Below, piece by piece: positions 57,462-63,884 of a stretch of DNA of 63,884 nucleotides. The stretch is taken from positions 1 through 63,884 of the forward strand of contig JAZQGO010000010.1 in the NCBI GenBank assembly GCA_045540055.1, given 5' to 3'. Within the stretch, counting starts at the first letter, position 1. Each line of letters opens with the position of its first letter. The stretch is from SIG565 sp045540055. GTDB taxonomy: Bacteria > Bacillota > Clostridia > Oscillospirales > Acutalibacteraceae. The notes beneath the pieces are model-generated. The model was not told the origin of the DNA, did not search any database, and saw only the letters and a list, made by a program, of their open reading frames with translations. A program made the position numbers and the translations under genes.

Positions 57462-58499
57462 ATGGAGCTTTCTGACCGTAAAAAAGCCATACTTGCCGCC
57501 ATTGTGAAGGAATATATAGCGACAGGTGAGCCCATCGGTTCAAAGATACTTTGTGAAATGCTCGATAATTCACCGTCAAGCGCAACCTTACGCAATGAAA
57601 TGAGCGAGCTCGTAAAACTCGGCTATCTTGAACAGCCCCACACCTCTGCCGGTCGTATGCCGACAGCCAAGGGCTACCGATTTTACATAGAGTCGGCGAT
57701 GCAGAAAAATGAAATCAGCGACGAGCATAAACGCATTATCGACTCCTTTGTTAATTCTTCAAGTGCCGACCCCGAGCGACTGCCCGAAAAAGCAAGCGAG
57801 GTTTTAAGTGAAATTACAGGTCTGCCGACCATCAGCGCAAACATATCGGATGGCGGACCTGAGCTTCGCAGAGTTGATGTACTGCCAATGGGTATACATT
57901 CGGGTATGATAATCGTCATAACGTCTGACGGACGCAGTCGTAGCCGACTCTGTCACATTTCATGCGGCTTTACTACGGGACTTATTTCTAAATTTGACCG
58001 ACTTGTAAATGAAAAGCTCATAAGAAAAAGTATAGATGAGCTCACCCCCGCTTTAATGCAGAATATATTTATTGAAGCAGGAAGTGATGCGTTAACCATT
58101 ATGCCACTTTTATCTTCTCTTTTCGAGATGGTTACCGACATTAAAAACTCAAGTGTATCGCTTGCAGGTCAATCAAATTTATTTTCACTGTGTCCGAGCA
58201 AGGCCGATGCCGATAAAATAATTTCAATTATCAACCGACGCGACTCACTTCTGTCTCTTTTGTCGGGCAAGACCGAAAGGCTTGAAATTGTTTTCGGCAA
58301 TCAGACCGGCTTTAGCGCACTGAGTCCCTCAAGCCTTATTCTTGCCAAATACGGCATAGGCAAAAACAATCTCGGGTGCATAGGTGTAATCGGACCCACC
58401 AGAATGTCTTACGAGCATATAATACCGAGTATTGAGTACACTGCGTCGCGTCTTAACAACCTTTTAAGCGTGGCACTTAACGATATGGAGGAAAATTAA
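57462..58499 (+). CDS. hrcA: Heat-inducible transcription repressor HrcA
   Basis: 345-residue repressor. The N-terminal winged helix (about 1-75) reads LSDRKKAILAAIVKEYIATG, EPIGSKILCEMLDNSPSSAT and HTSAGRMPTAKGYRFYI. The rest is the HrcA GAF-like and inserted dimerisation domain, with C-terminal IGPTRMSYEHIIPSIEYTA. It binds the CIRCE at 57403 and so represses its own operon. The ATG at 57462 follows GAGGTGA; a GTG upstream at 57384 overlaps the promoter and is rejected. The stop codon is immediately followed by the grpE start. Confidence 0.97.
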   Translation: MELSDRKKAILAAIVKEYIATGEPIGSKILCEMLDNSPSSATLRNEMSELVKLGYLEQPHTSAGRMPTAKGYRFYIESAMQKNEISDEHKRIIDSFVNSSSADPERLPEKASEVLSEITGLPTISANISDGGPELRRVDVLPMGIHSGMIIVITSDGRSRSRLCHISCGFTTGLISKFDRLVNEKLIRKSIDELTPALMQNIFIEAGSDALTIMPLLSSLFEMVTDIKNSSVSLAGQSNLFSLCPSKADADKIISIINRRDSLLSLLSGKTERLEIVFGNQTGFSALSPSSLILAKYGIGKNNLGCIGVIGPTRMSYEHIIPSIEYTASRLNNLLSVALNDMEEN

Positions 58500-59027
58500 A
58501 TGGCTGAAAATACCGAAAATAAGGCTATAGAAACCGAAGAGGCCGAAGCGCCTAAAAAGGAGAAAAAAACCAAAGCCTCAAAAAAGAATGAGGAAATAGA
58601 AAAGCTTAAAAACGAGCTTGAAAACGAGCATAATTTATTACTTCGCACGGCGGCTGAATTTGATAACTACAAAAAGCGTACCGAAAGGGAAAAGCTTTCG
58701 GTAGCCGAATTTGCCAAGGCAAATCTTTTAAAGCAGCTGTTACCCGTGCTTGATAATATCGACCGCTCCGCCGACGCTGATAAGGACAGTGCCGACTATA
58801 TTAAAGGAATAGAGCTTATAATAAAACAGCTTTTATCGCTCAAAGAAAAGCTTGAAATTAAAGAACTTGCCGCAGTCGGCGATACTTTCGACCCAGCATT
58901 TCACGAAGCGGTAATGCATATTGAGGATGAGTCGCTTGCAGAAAACTCGATATCAGCCGTTCTTCAGCAAGGCTATAAAATTGGTGACACCGTAATCCGT
59001 CCCGCAATGGTACAGGTTGCGAATTAA
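58500..59027 (+). CDS. grpE: GrpE nucleotide exchange factor
   Basis: 175-residue DnaK co-chaperone that releases ADP. An acidic/basic low-complexity N-terminus (ENKAIETEEAEAPKKEKK) leads into a long coiled coil (NEEIEKLKNELENEHNLLLR, AAEFDNYKKRTEREK). A beta-rich head follows with GDTFDPAFHEAVMHIEDE and the C-terminal GYKIGDTVIRPAMVQVAN. Length is usual. The ATG follows the hrcA stop with no gap, so they are translationally coupled, and an AT-rich spacer separates it from dnaK. Confidence 0.96.
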   Translation: MAENTENKAIETEEAEAPKKEKKTKASKKNEEIEKLKNELENEHNLLLRTAAEFDNYKKRTEREKLSVAEFAKANLLKQLLPVLDNIDRSADADKDSADYIKGIELIIKQLLSLKEKLEIKELAAVGDTFDPAFHEAVMHIEDESLAENSISAVLQQGYKIGDTVIRPAMVQVAN

Positions 59028-59055
59028 ATAAATAAATAAATAAACAAACAAATAA
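59024..59055. repeat. AAAT/AAAC tetranucleotide tract between grpE and dnaK
   Basis: The stop codon of grpE runs into about seven AAAT/AAAC-type units. The tract lies in the spacer ahead of the dnaK AGGAG site. Unit number could vary by slippage without touching coding sequence. Confidence 0.75.
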
Positions 59056-59084
59056 AGCACATATTATAAAAGGAGATTTTTATT

Positions 59085-60923
59085 ATGGGAAAAATTATTG
59101 GTATTGACTTAGGTACAACAAACTCTTGCGTCGCTGTTATGGAAGGCGGCGAAGCAGTTGTTATCGCCAACGCAGAGGGCGCAAGGACTACACCGAGTGT
59201 GGTTGCTTTCTCAAAAACAGGCGAGAGAATGGTTGGTCAGGTTGCAAAGCGTCAGGCTATCACCAACCCCGACCGCACCATCAGCTCTATCAAGCGTGAA
59301 ATGGGTACAAATTACACCGTAAAGATTGATGAGAAAAACTACACACCTCAAGAAATTTCGGCTATTATTCTTCAAAAATTAAAGGCCGATGCCGAGGCTT
59401 ATCTTGGTACGACTGTATCAGAGGCTGTTATCACCGTTCCTGCATACTTTACCGACGCTCAGCGTCAGGCAACCAAGGACGCAGGTAAAATTGCAGGTCT
59501 TGAAGTGAAGCGTATTATTAACGAGCCTACTGCCGCTGCTTTAGCATACGGTATTGATAAGGATAACGACCAGAAGGTTATGGTATATGACCTTGGCGGC
59601 GGTACCTTCGACGTATCTATCATCGAGATGGGTGACGGTGTTCAGGAGGTTCTTGCTACAGCCGGTAATAACCGTCTTGGCGGCGACGACTTTGACAAGC
59701 GTGTTATGGACTGGATCGTTGCAGGCTTCAAGGCTGAAAACGGCATCGACTTATCGGGCGATAAGATGGCAATGCAGAGAATTAAGGAAGCCGCTGAAAA
59801 GGCTAAAATCGACCTTTCGGGTATGACTCAGGCCGACATCAACCTTCCTTTTATAACTGCAGATGCCAACGGCCCGAAGCACTACGAGGCCACCCTTACC
59901 CGCGCTAAGTTCAACGAGCTTACCGCTGATTTGGTAGAGGCTACAATGGTACCCGTTCGTCAGGCTCTGTCTGACTCAGGACTCAACAAAAACGAAATCA
60001 ACAAGGTGCTGATGGTTGGAGGTTCTTCACGTATACCTGCCGTTCAGGAGGCTGTTAAGGCATTTATCGGTGCTGATCCCTTTAAGGGCATCAACCCCGA
60101 CGAATGTGTAGCACTCGGTGCCGCACTTCAGGGCGGTGTTCTCGGTGGTGATGTTAAGGGCTTACTGCTTCTCGATGTTACTCCCCTCTCACTCGGTATT
60201 GAAACAATGGGCGGTATCTCAACCAAGATTATCGACCGCAACACAACCATCCCTGCTAAGAAGAGCCAGATTTTCTCAACTGCCGCTGATAATCAGACAT
60301 CTGTTGAGGTACACGTTCTTCAGGGTGAGCGCGAATTTGCTAAGGACAATAAGACACTCGGTGTATTCCACCTTGACGGTATTGCTCCTGCAATGCGCGG
60401 TGTTCCGCAGATTGAGGTTACATTTGATATAGATGCTAACGGCATCGTTCACGTATCAGCTAAGGACCTTGGCACAGGCAAGGAAAACGATATTACAATT
60501 ACGGCCAGCACAAATATGTCAAAGGACGATATTGACAAGGCTGTTAAGGAAGCCGAGGAATATGCAGCAGAGGATAAGAAGCGTCGTGAGGACGTTGATG
60601 CCCGCAACGCTGCTGACCAGATGATATTCCAGACTGAGAAGGCTATTGCCGATATCGGTGATAAAATTTCTGCAGACGAAAAGGCTAAAATTGAAGCCGC
60701 TAAGGAAGATCTTAAAGAGGCTCTCAAGGGCGACGATATAGAGGCAATTAAGCAAAAGCAGGAGGCTCTGCAGAAGGAGTTTTATGCCGTAAGCGAAAAG
60801 CTTTATCAGGCACAGGCTCAGGCCCAGCAAGCTGCAGGCGCTAACCCGACAGGTGACGCCGCACAGGGTGCCGACAATGTTTACGACGCTGACTTCACCG
60901 ACGTAGACGATACTAAAAACTAA
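59085..60923 (+). CDS. dnaK: Chaperone DnaK (Hsp70)
   Basis: 612-residue Hsp70. The ATPase domain (about 1-360) shows IIGIDLGTTNSCVAVMEGG, VPAYFTDAQRQATKDAG, VMVYDLGGGTFDVSIIEMGD and VLMVGGSSRIPAVQEAV. A linker follows (DVKGLLLLDVTPLSLG), then the substrate-binding domain and a helical lid. It ends in a Q/A/G-rich tail and acidic DADFTDVDD end. The 24-residue insertion in the ATPase domain of Gram-negative DnaK is absent, as expected for Firmicutes. AAAGGAG precedes the ATG. It acts with GrpE and DnaJ from the same operon. Confidence 0.98.
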   Translation: MGKIIGIDLGTTNSCVAVMEGGEAVVIANAEGARTTPSVVAFSKTGERMVGQVAKRQAITNPDRTISSIKREMGTNYTVKIDEKNYTPQEISAIILQKLKADAEAYLGTTVSEAVITVPAYFTDAQRQATKDAGKIAGLEVKRIINEPTAAALAYGIDKDNDQKVMVYDLGGGTFDVSIIEMGDGVQEVLATAGNNRLGGDDFDKRVMDWIVAGFKAENGIDLSGDKMAMQRIKEAAEKAKIDLSGMTQADINLPFITADANGPKHYEATLTRAKFNELTADLVEATMVPVRQALSDSGLNKNEINKVLMVGGSSRIPAVQEAVKAFIGADPFKGINPDECVALGAALQGGVLGGDVKGLLLLDVTPLSLGIETMGGISTKIIDRNTTIPAKKSQIFSTAADNQTSVEVHVLQGEREFAKDNKTLGVFHLDGIAPAMRGVPQIEVTFDIDANGIVHVSAKDLGTGKENDITITASTNMSKDDIDKAVKEAEEYAAEDKKRREDVDARNAADQMIFQTEKAIADIGDKISADEKAKIEAAKEDLKEALKGDDIEAIKQKQEALQKEFYAVSEKLYQAQAQAQQAAGANPTGDAAQGADNVYDADFTDVDDTKN

Positions 60924-60928
60924 GAAAT

Positions 60929-60947
60929 AGGGCGGCACAGCCGCCCT
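60929..60947 (+). terminator. Intercistronic hairpin between dnaK and dnaJ
   Basis: A perfect 8-bp GC-rich stem AGGGCGGC / GCCGCCCT has loop ACA and no T run. It probably acts as a processing or stability element that lowers DnaJ relative to DnaK. Confidence 0.6.
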
Positions 60948-60976
60948 TAAACCCTATTACATAGGAGAGCTTACCA

Positions 60977-62125
60977 TTGGCAGATAAAAGAGATTATTAC
61001 GAGGTCCTCGGTGTTGATAAAAGCGTCAGCGAGGATGAACTGAAAAAAGCATATAGAAAAGCGGCAAAAAAATATCACCCCGACCTAAACCCAGGGGATG
61101 CTGAGGCCGAAAAGAACTTTAAAGAGGTTAATGAAGCCTATGAGGTTTTATCCGATCCCGAAAAACGCGCCCGTTACGACCAATTCGGTCACGCAGGCGT
61201 CGACCCCAACTTCGGCGCAGGCGGTGGCGGTTACGGCGGTGGCTTCGGCGGTTTTGATTTTGGTGATTTGGGTGATTTAGGCGATATTTTCGGCAGCTTC
61301 TTTGGTGGTGGCGGCTCACGTCGCAACCCCAACGCACCAAGACGAGGAAGCGACACAGCCGCCCACGTTATTATTTCGTTTGAAGAGGCAGCTAAGGGCT
61401 GTAAAAAGACAATAAAGGTTACGAGAATCGAGAAATGTAACGACTGCTCGGGCTCGGGTGCCGCTAACGGCTCAAGTCCCAAGACCTGTTCGGTTTGCCG
61501 AGGCACAGGTCAGGTTGTTGTCGCACAACGCACGCCCTTTGGCACTATGCAGACACAACGTCCGTGTGAAACCTGTCGCGGTACGGGTAAAATTATTGAT
61601 AACCCGTGTAGTACCTGCTCGGGCAAGGGTAGAATTCGTCACACCTTAAACGAAGAAATTAACATACCCGCAGGTATCGACGACGGTCAGGCAATAAACA
61701 TTCGTGGTGGCGGTGACGCAGGCCTTAACGGTGGACCAAACGGTGACCTGAGAATCAATGTTACTGTTCGTCCACACCCGATATTTGAGCGTGACGGCTT
61801 TGATGTTTACTGTGAAATTCCCATAACCTTTACTCAGGCGGCCTTAGGTGCCGAAATTACGGTGCCGACCATCGACGGCAAGGTTAAATTCACCATTCAC
61901 GAGGGCACACAGCCAGGTGATGAATTTAAACTCAAGGGCAAGGGTATACAAAGACTTAATTATTCAGGCAAGGGCGACCAGTATGTTAAAATAGCCGTTG
62001 AGGTGCCCAAAAACCTTACAAAAGAGCAAAAAGAAGCGCTTAAAAGCTTCGACGCCATATCAAACGATAAAAACTACAAGAAGAAAAAATCCTTCGCCGA
62101 TAAGCTGAAAGATTTTTTTGACTAA
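60977..62125 (+). CDS. dnaJ: Chaperone DnaJ (Hsp40)
   Basis: 382-residue type I Hsp40. The J domain (about 1-70) has RDYYEVLGVDKSVSEDELKK and KKYHPDLNPG with the HPD tripeptide. A Gly/Phe region (about 75-115) follows. Four zinc repeats are seen: CNDCSGSG, CSVCRGTG, CETCRGTG and CSTCSGKG. C-terminal substrate-binding domains end the protein. It stimulates DnaK ATPase and delivers clients. The start codon is TTG at 60977, preceded by AGGAGAGC; a rare start may further limit its level. It ends the heat-shock operon. Confidence 0.97.
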   Translation: MADKRDYYEVLGVDKSVSEDELKKAYRKAAKKYHPDLNPGDAEAEKNFKEVNEAYEVLSDPEKRARYDQFGHAGVDPNFGAGGGGYGGGFGGFDFGDLGDLGDIFGSFFGGGGSRRNPNAPRRGSDTAAHVIISFEEAAKGCKKTIKVTRIEKCNDCSGSGAANGSSPKTCSVCRGTGQVVVAQRTPFGTMQTQRPCETCRGTGKIIDNPCSTCSGKGRIRHTLNEEINIPAGIDDGQAINIRGGGDAGLNGGPNGDLRINVTVRPHPIFERDGFDVYCEIPITFTQAALGAEITVPTIDGKVKFTIHEGTQPGDEFKLKGKGIQRLNYSGKGDQYVKIAVEVPKNLTKEQKEALKSFDAISNDKNYKKKKSFADKLKDFFD

Positions 62126-62134
62126 ACAATATGT

Positions 62135-62218
62135 ACTGCCACCGGGTAGTGAAATGCTAAGCATTCGTTTACACATCGTTAGGTCTTAGAAGATGTGTAT
62201 GCGGATGCTTATTTTTTT
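62135..62218 (+). promoter_or_regulatory. Structured leader/attenuator-like hairpins before pnuC
   Basis: A small hairpin (ACTGCC/GGTAGT with loop ACCG, 62135-62150) is followed by a very long one (62158-62211). The long stem pairs TAAGCATTCG with CGGATGCTTA and continues through ACACATC/GATGTGT to a 14-base loop, and is followed by seven Ts. The T run runs straight into the pnuC AAGGAG site. It may end the dnaJ transcript, or be a ligand-controlled terminator for pnuC; a short competing palindrome AATGCTAAGCATT overlaps its 5' arm. Confidence 0.6.
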
Positions 62219-62230
62219 AAGGAGTAAACG

Positions 62231-62923
62231 ATGAGTTTTTTTAGAACAAAAATTAAATATTTTTCTAAAACCGAAATTACTATTCTTGTATGTTCAGTAA
62301 TTTTAATATCTTTTTCTTTCTTCGCCTTTGACGGCACCGATTACCTTACCTATTCTGCCTCTCTGATTGGTTGCACGTCGCTGATATTTAATGCTAAAGG
62401 CAACCCTATCGGGCAGCTTTTAATGATAATTTTCAGCATTCTTTACGGTGTTATTTCCTATTCCTTTAACTACTACGGAGAAATGATAACATATCTTGGT
62501 ATGACAGCGCCCATGGCTCTATTTGCCCTTGTTTCGTGGCTACGCCACCCTTACAAAGATAATAAAGCCGAAGTTGCGGTAAACCGACTATCTAAAAAAG
62601 AATATTTATTTATGAGCGTACTTACCCTGATTATCACCGTTATGTTTTTCTTTATATTAAATCACTTCGGCACAGCAAATATTATACCAAGTACGATATC
62701 GGTCACAACAAGCTTTGCCGCCGTTTATCTCACCTTTCGCAGAAGTCCCTATTTCGCCCTCGCCTATGCCGCCAATGACATAATTTTAATTGTTCTTTGG
62801 TCGCTTGCGAGTTTAAAAAATGTTTCATACGTTTCTGTGGTTACCTGCTTCATAATATTTTTTGTAAACGACCTGTACGGTTTTTACAGCTGGCTGAAAA
62901 TGCAAAAGCGGCAACAAAATTAA
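62231..62923 (+). CDS. pnuC: PnuC-family vitamin transporter
   Basis: 230-residue membrane protein with seven predicted helices, of the PnuC family (nicotinamide riboside; relatives take thiamine or riboflavin). Family segments are LIGCTSLIFNAKGNPIGQLL, SILYGVISYSFNYYGEMITY and the C-terminal YAANDIILIVLWSLASL and FVNDLYGFYSWLKM. It lacks any soluble domain. AAGGAG lies directly behind the T run of the large leader hairpin, which suggests regulated expression. Substrate is most likely nicotinamide riboside, but cannot be separated from the thiamine-type relatives by eye. Confidence 0.9.
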   Translation: MSFFRTKIKYFSKTEITILVCSVILISFSFFAFDGTDYLTYSASLIGCTSLIFNAKGNPIGQLLMIIFSILYGVISYSFNYYGEMITYLGMTAPMALFALVSWLRHPYKDNKAEVAVNRLSKKEYLFMSVLTLIITVMFFFILNHFGTANIIPSTISVTTSFAAVYLTFRRSPYFALAYAANDIILIVLWSLASLKNVSYVSVVTCFIIFFVNDLYGFYSWLKMQKRQQN

Positions 62924-62953
62924 AAGAGAGAAATCGGTTGATTTCTCTCTTTT
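62922..62953. terminator. Bidirectional terminator between pnuC and ung
   Basis: A perfect 14-bp stem AAAAGAGAGAAATC and complement has loop GGTT, with A and T runs outside. The flanking genes converge. Confidence 0.93.
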
Positions 62954-62956
62954 TCA

Positions 62957-63625
62957 TTATAACTGCCAATCAATTGGCTCAAGCCCTGCCCTTTTAAGCA
63001 GCTCGTTGGTCTTAGAAAAATGCTTGCAACCGAAAAAGCCGTTGTAAGCCGACAACGGACTCGGGTGTACCGTTGTCAGCTTTGTATGTATTGGATTTTT
63101 AATAATTTTCGCCTTGGTTATGGCATTGTTGCCCCAAAGCAAAAAAATAACGGGACTATCCTTTTTATCGAGTTCACTTATTATACGGTCGGTCACGTTT
63201 TCCCAGCCCTTGCCCTTGTGACTGTTAGGGCTACCTGCACGCACAGTAAGAACGTTGTTGAGCATTAGTACGCCCTGCTTTGCCCACTTGGTAAGCTTGC
63301 CGTAGTGTAGAGGCTGTACCACACCTAAATCCGACTCTAATTCCTTAAACATATTTTTAAGTGACGGTGGCGGCTCTATCCCCTCCATTACTGAAAAGCA
63401 AAGCCCATGCGCTTGATTCGGCCCATGATACGGGTCTTGACCGATGATTACAACCCTTGTATCGTCGAAAGAGGTGTACTTAAGGGCATTAAATATATCA
63501 TCCATTGGCGGATATATTGTGCGGGTAGAATATTCCTGTTTTAAAAATTGTCTAAGCTCTAAATAGTATGGCTTTTGCCACTCATCTGATAAAATTTCGT
63601 CCCAATCGTTACCTAACTTAACCAT
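62957..63625 (-). CDS. ung: Uracil-DNA glycosylase
   Basis: 222-residue family 1 UDG that removes uracil from DNA in base excision repair. Motifs: catalytic water-activating VVIIGQDPYHGPNQAHGLCF, LLWGNNAITKAKI, and the DNA-binding HPSPLSAYNGFFGCKHFSK. Length matches Ung (about 225). I used the ATG at 63625 with AAGGA about ten bases upstream; a GTG at 63634 overlaps that site. Its promoter at 63689-63717 contains a 16-bp palindrome over the -10 box, which is unusual for a housekeeping repair gene. Confidence 0.97.
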   Translation of the reverse strand: MVKLGNDWDEILSDEWQKPYYLELRQFLKQEYSTRTIYPPMDDIFNALKYTSFDDTRVVIIGQDPYHGPNQAHGLCFSVMEGIEPPPSLKNMFKELESDLGVVQPLHYGKLTKWAKQGVLMLNNVLTVRAGSPNSHKGKGWENVTDRIISELDKKDSPVIFLLWGNNAITKAKIIKNPIHTKLTTVHPSPLSAYNGFFGCKHFSKTNELLKRAGLEPIDWQL

Positions 63626-63684
63626 TTTAATCACATCCTTAAATATATTTGGTGACGTCCTCGCATCCTTAGTTCATATTTCAG

Positions 63685-63700
63685 GTAAAGTATACTTTAC
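63685..63700. promoter_or_regulatory. Palindromic operator over the ung -10 box
   Basis: GTAAAGTATACTTTAC is a perfect 16-bp palindrome. It covers the predicted -10 element of the minus-strand promoter and resembles operators of small XRE-type repressors. Confidence 0.55.
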
Positions 63701-63717
63701 TTGTCACACCATGTCAA
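63689..63717 (-). promoter_or_regulatory. Promoter of ung
   Basis: On the minus strand TTGACA (63717-63712), 17 bases and TATACT (63694-63689) form a near-consensus promoter about 65 bases before the start codon. Confidence 0.7.
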
Positions 63718-63749
63718 CACGAAATAGACATTTTAAGCGTTAAAATCAT

Positions 63750-63868
63750 AACTACCGGCTAAGCCGGTAGTTTGCTCTGCGGCTATAAGCCGCTGTTACT
63801 GGCTGGACTGAAAGTCCATCGAATAATCTGCCACTTGCAAGTGTGCCCCACTGCCGCATATACGGCAG
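63750..63868. mobile_element. Array of five hairpins, possible IS200/IS605-type end
   Basis: Five adjacent small hairpins fill 119 bases: AACTACCGGC/GCCGGTAGTT (63750-63772), GCGGCT/AGCCGC (63779-63793), TGGACT/AGTCCA (63804-63818), CACTTG/CAAGTG (63832-63843) and CTGCCG/CGGCAG (63851-63868). No coding frame is present. Subterminal hairpins and structured RNA are features of IS200/IS605-type elements, and the first pair with the following TTTGCTCTGCGG looks like such an end. A structured non-coding RNA is the alternative. The element would continue past the window. Confidence 0.4.
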
Positions 63869-63884
63869 TCCGCCTCCATCTGAT

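Noticed and set aside
63750..63868. CRISPR array at the window end
   Set aside because: The hairpins all differ in sequence, so there is no repeated unit.

Overview
The window looks like the chromosome of a spore-forming anaerobic Firmicute, most likely an uncultured gut Clostridia member of the Oscillospirales/Ruminococcaceae type. The reasons are strong AGGAGG-type ribosome binding sites, moderate GC, oxygen-independent NrdD/NrdG, a flavodiiron protein, rubredoxins, a SleB cortex hydrolase, a CIRCE-controlled hrcA-grpE-dnaK-dnaJ operon, a preQ1-I riboswitch and the clostridial GGGtGRT gene pair. The taxon is inferred from gene content only. Both ends look like sequence or element boundaries: bases 1-120 are a perfect inverted repeat that duplicates the end of the first gene, and the last 140 bases are a run of hairpins resembling an insertion-sequence end.

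Layout. 79-3452 (minus): TrkA/TrkH potassium uptake plus a small membrane protein. 3550-5927: a flavin reductase-like protein, then the NifU-like/GGGtGRT operon. 5928-7740: an accessory patch with a dispersed palindrome, a small XRE regulator facing a frameshifted SLOG/DUF2493 gene across two palindromic operators, and a TMEM164/YwaF-like membrane protein. 7863-9887: a second K+ system, KtrB/KtrA. 10164-11807: class II galT and tRNA-Ser(GGA). 11944-16453: a self-contained minus-strand cassette of phage baseplate/tail-fibre genes and an amidase, with its own promoter, two palindromic operators and a terminator, but no head, tail-tube, portal or integrase genes.

16536-24488: an acyltransferase, then a tightly overlapping minus-strand run of Ca2+-type P-ATPase, comEC, holA, a toprim/RNase M5-like gene, a WYL regulator and a small unknown. 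24573-28088: a preQ1-I riboswitch and queuosine-precursor transporter, a CofE-like ligase, and an FAD oxidoreductase with a Rieske domain. 28127-36795: a glucuronide locus (uxaC-uxuA-uxuB, AraC regulator, GPH transporter, GH2 enzyme). The transporter and GH2 enzyme would deliver glucuronate to the isomerase, reductase and dehydratase.

36898-43074 is a redox block: flavodiiron-flavin reductase-rubredoxin fusion, free rubredoxin, NrdG, NrdD fused to a thioredoxin-fold domain, and TrxB. 43139-43998 holds a DUF3892 gene, an Mn-catalase remnant and tRNA-Pro(TGG). 44150-50598 carries ymdB, an orphan peptide-binding lipoprotein, asp23, a fakA-like gene and recG. 50636-54306 is the pgk-tpiA-gpmI glycolytic cluster. 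54407-57280 carries trmL, a membrane protein, a beta-lactamase-fold lipoprotein whose SxxK serine is cysteine, and sleB. 57400-62125 is the heat-shock operon, followed by pnuC behind a long terminator-like leader and by ung on the opposite strand. The least conventional items are the phage-fibre cassette, the GGGtGRT pair with its candidate operator, the NrdD-thioredoxin fusion and the Ser-to-Cys hydrolase.
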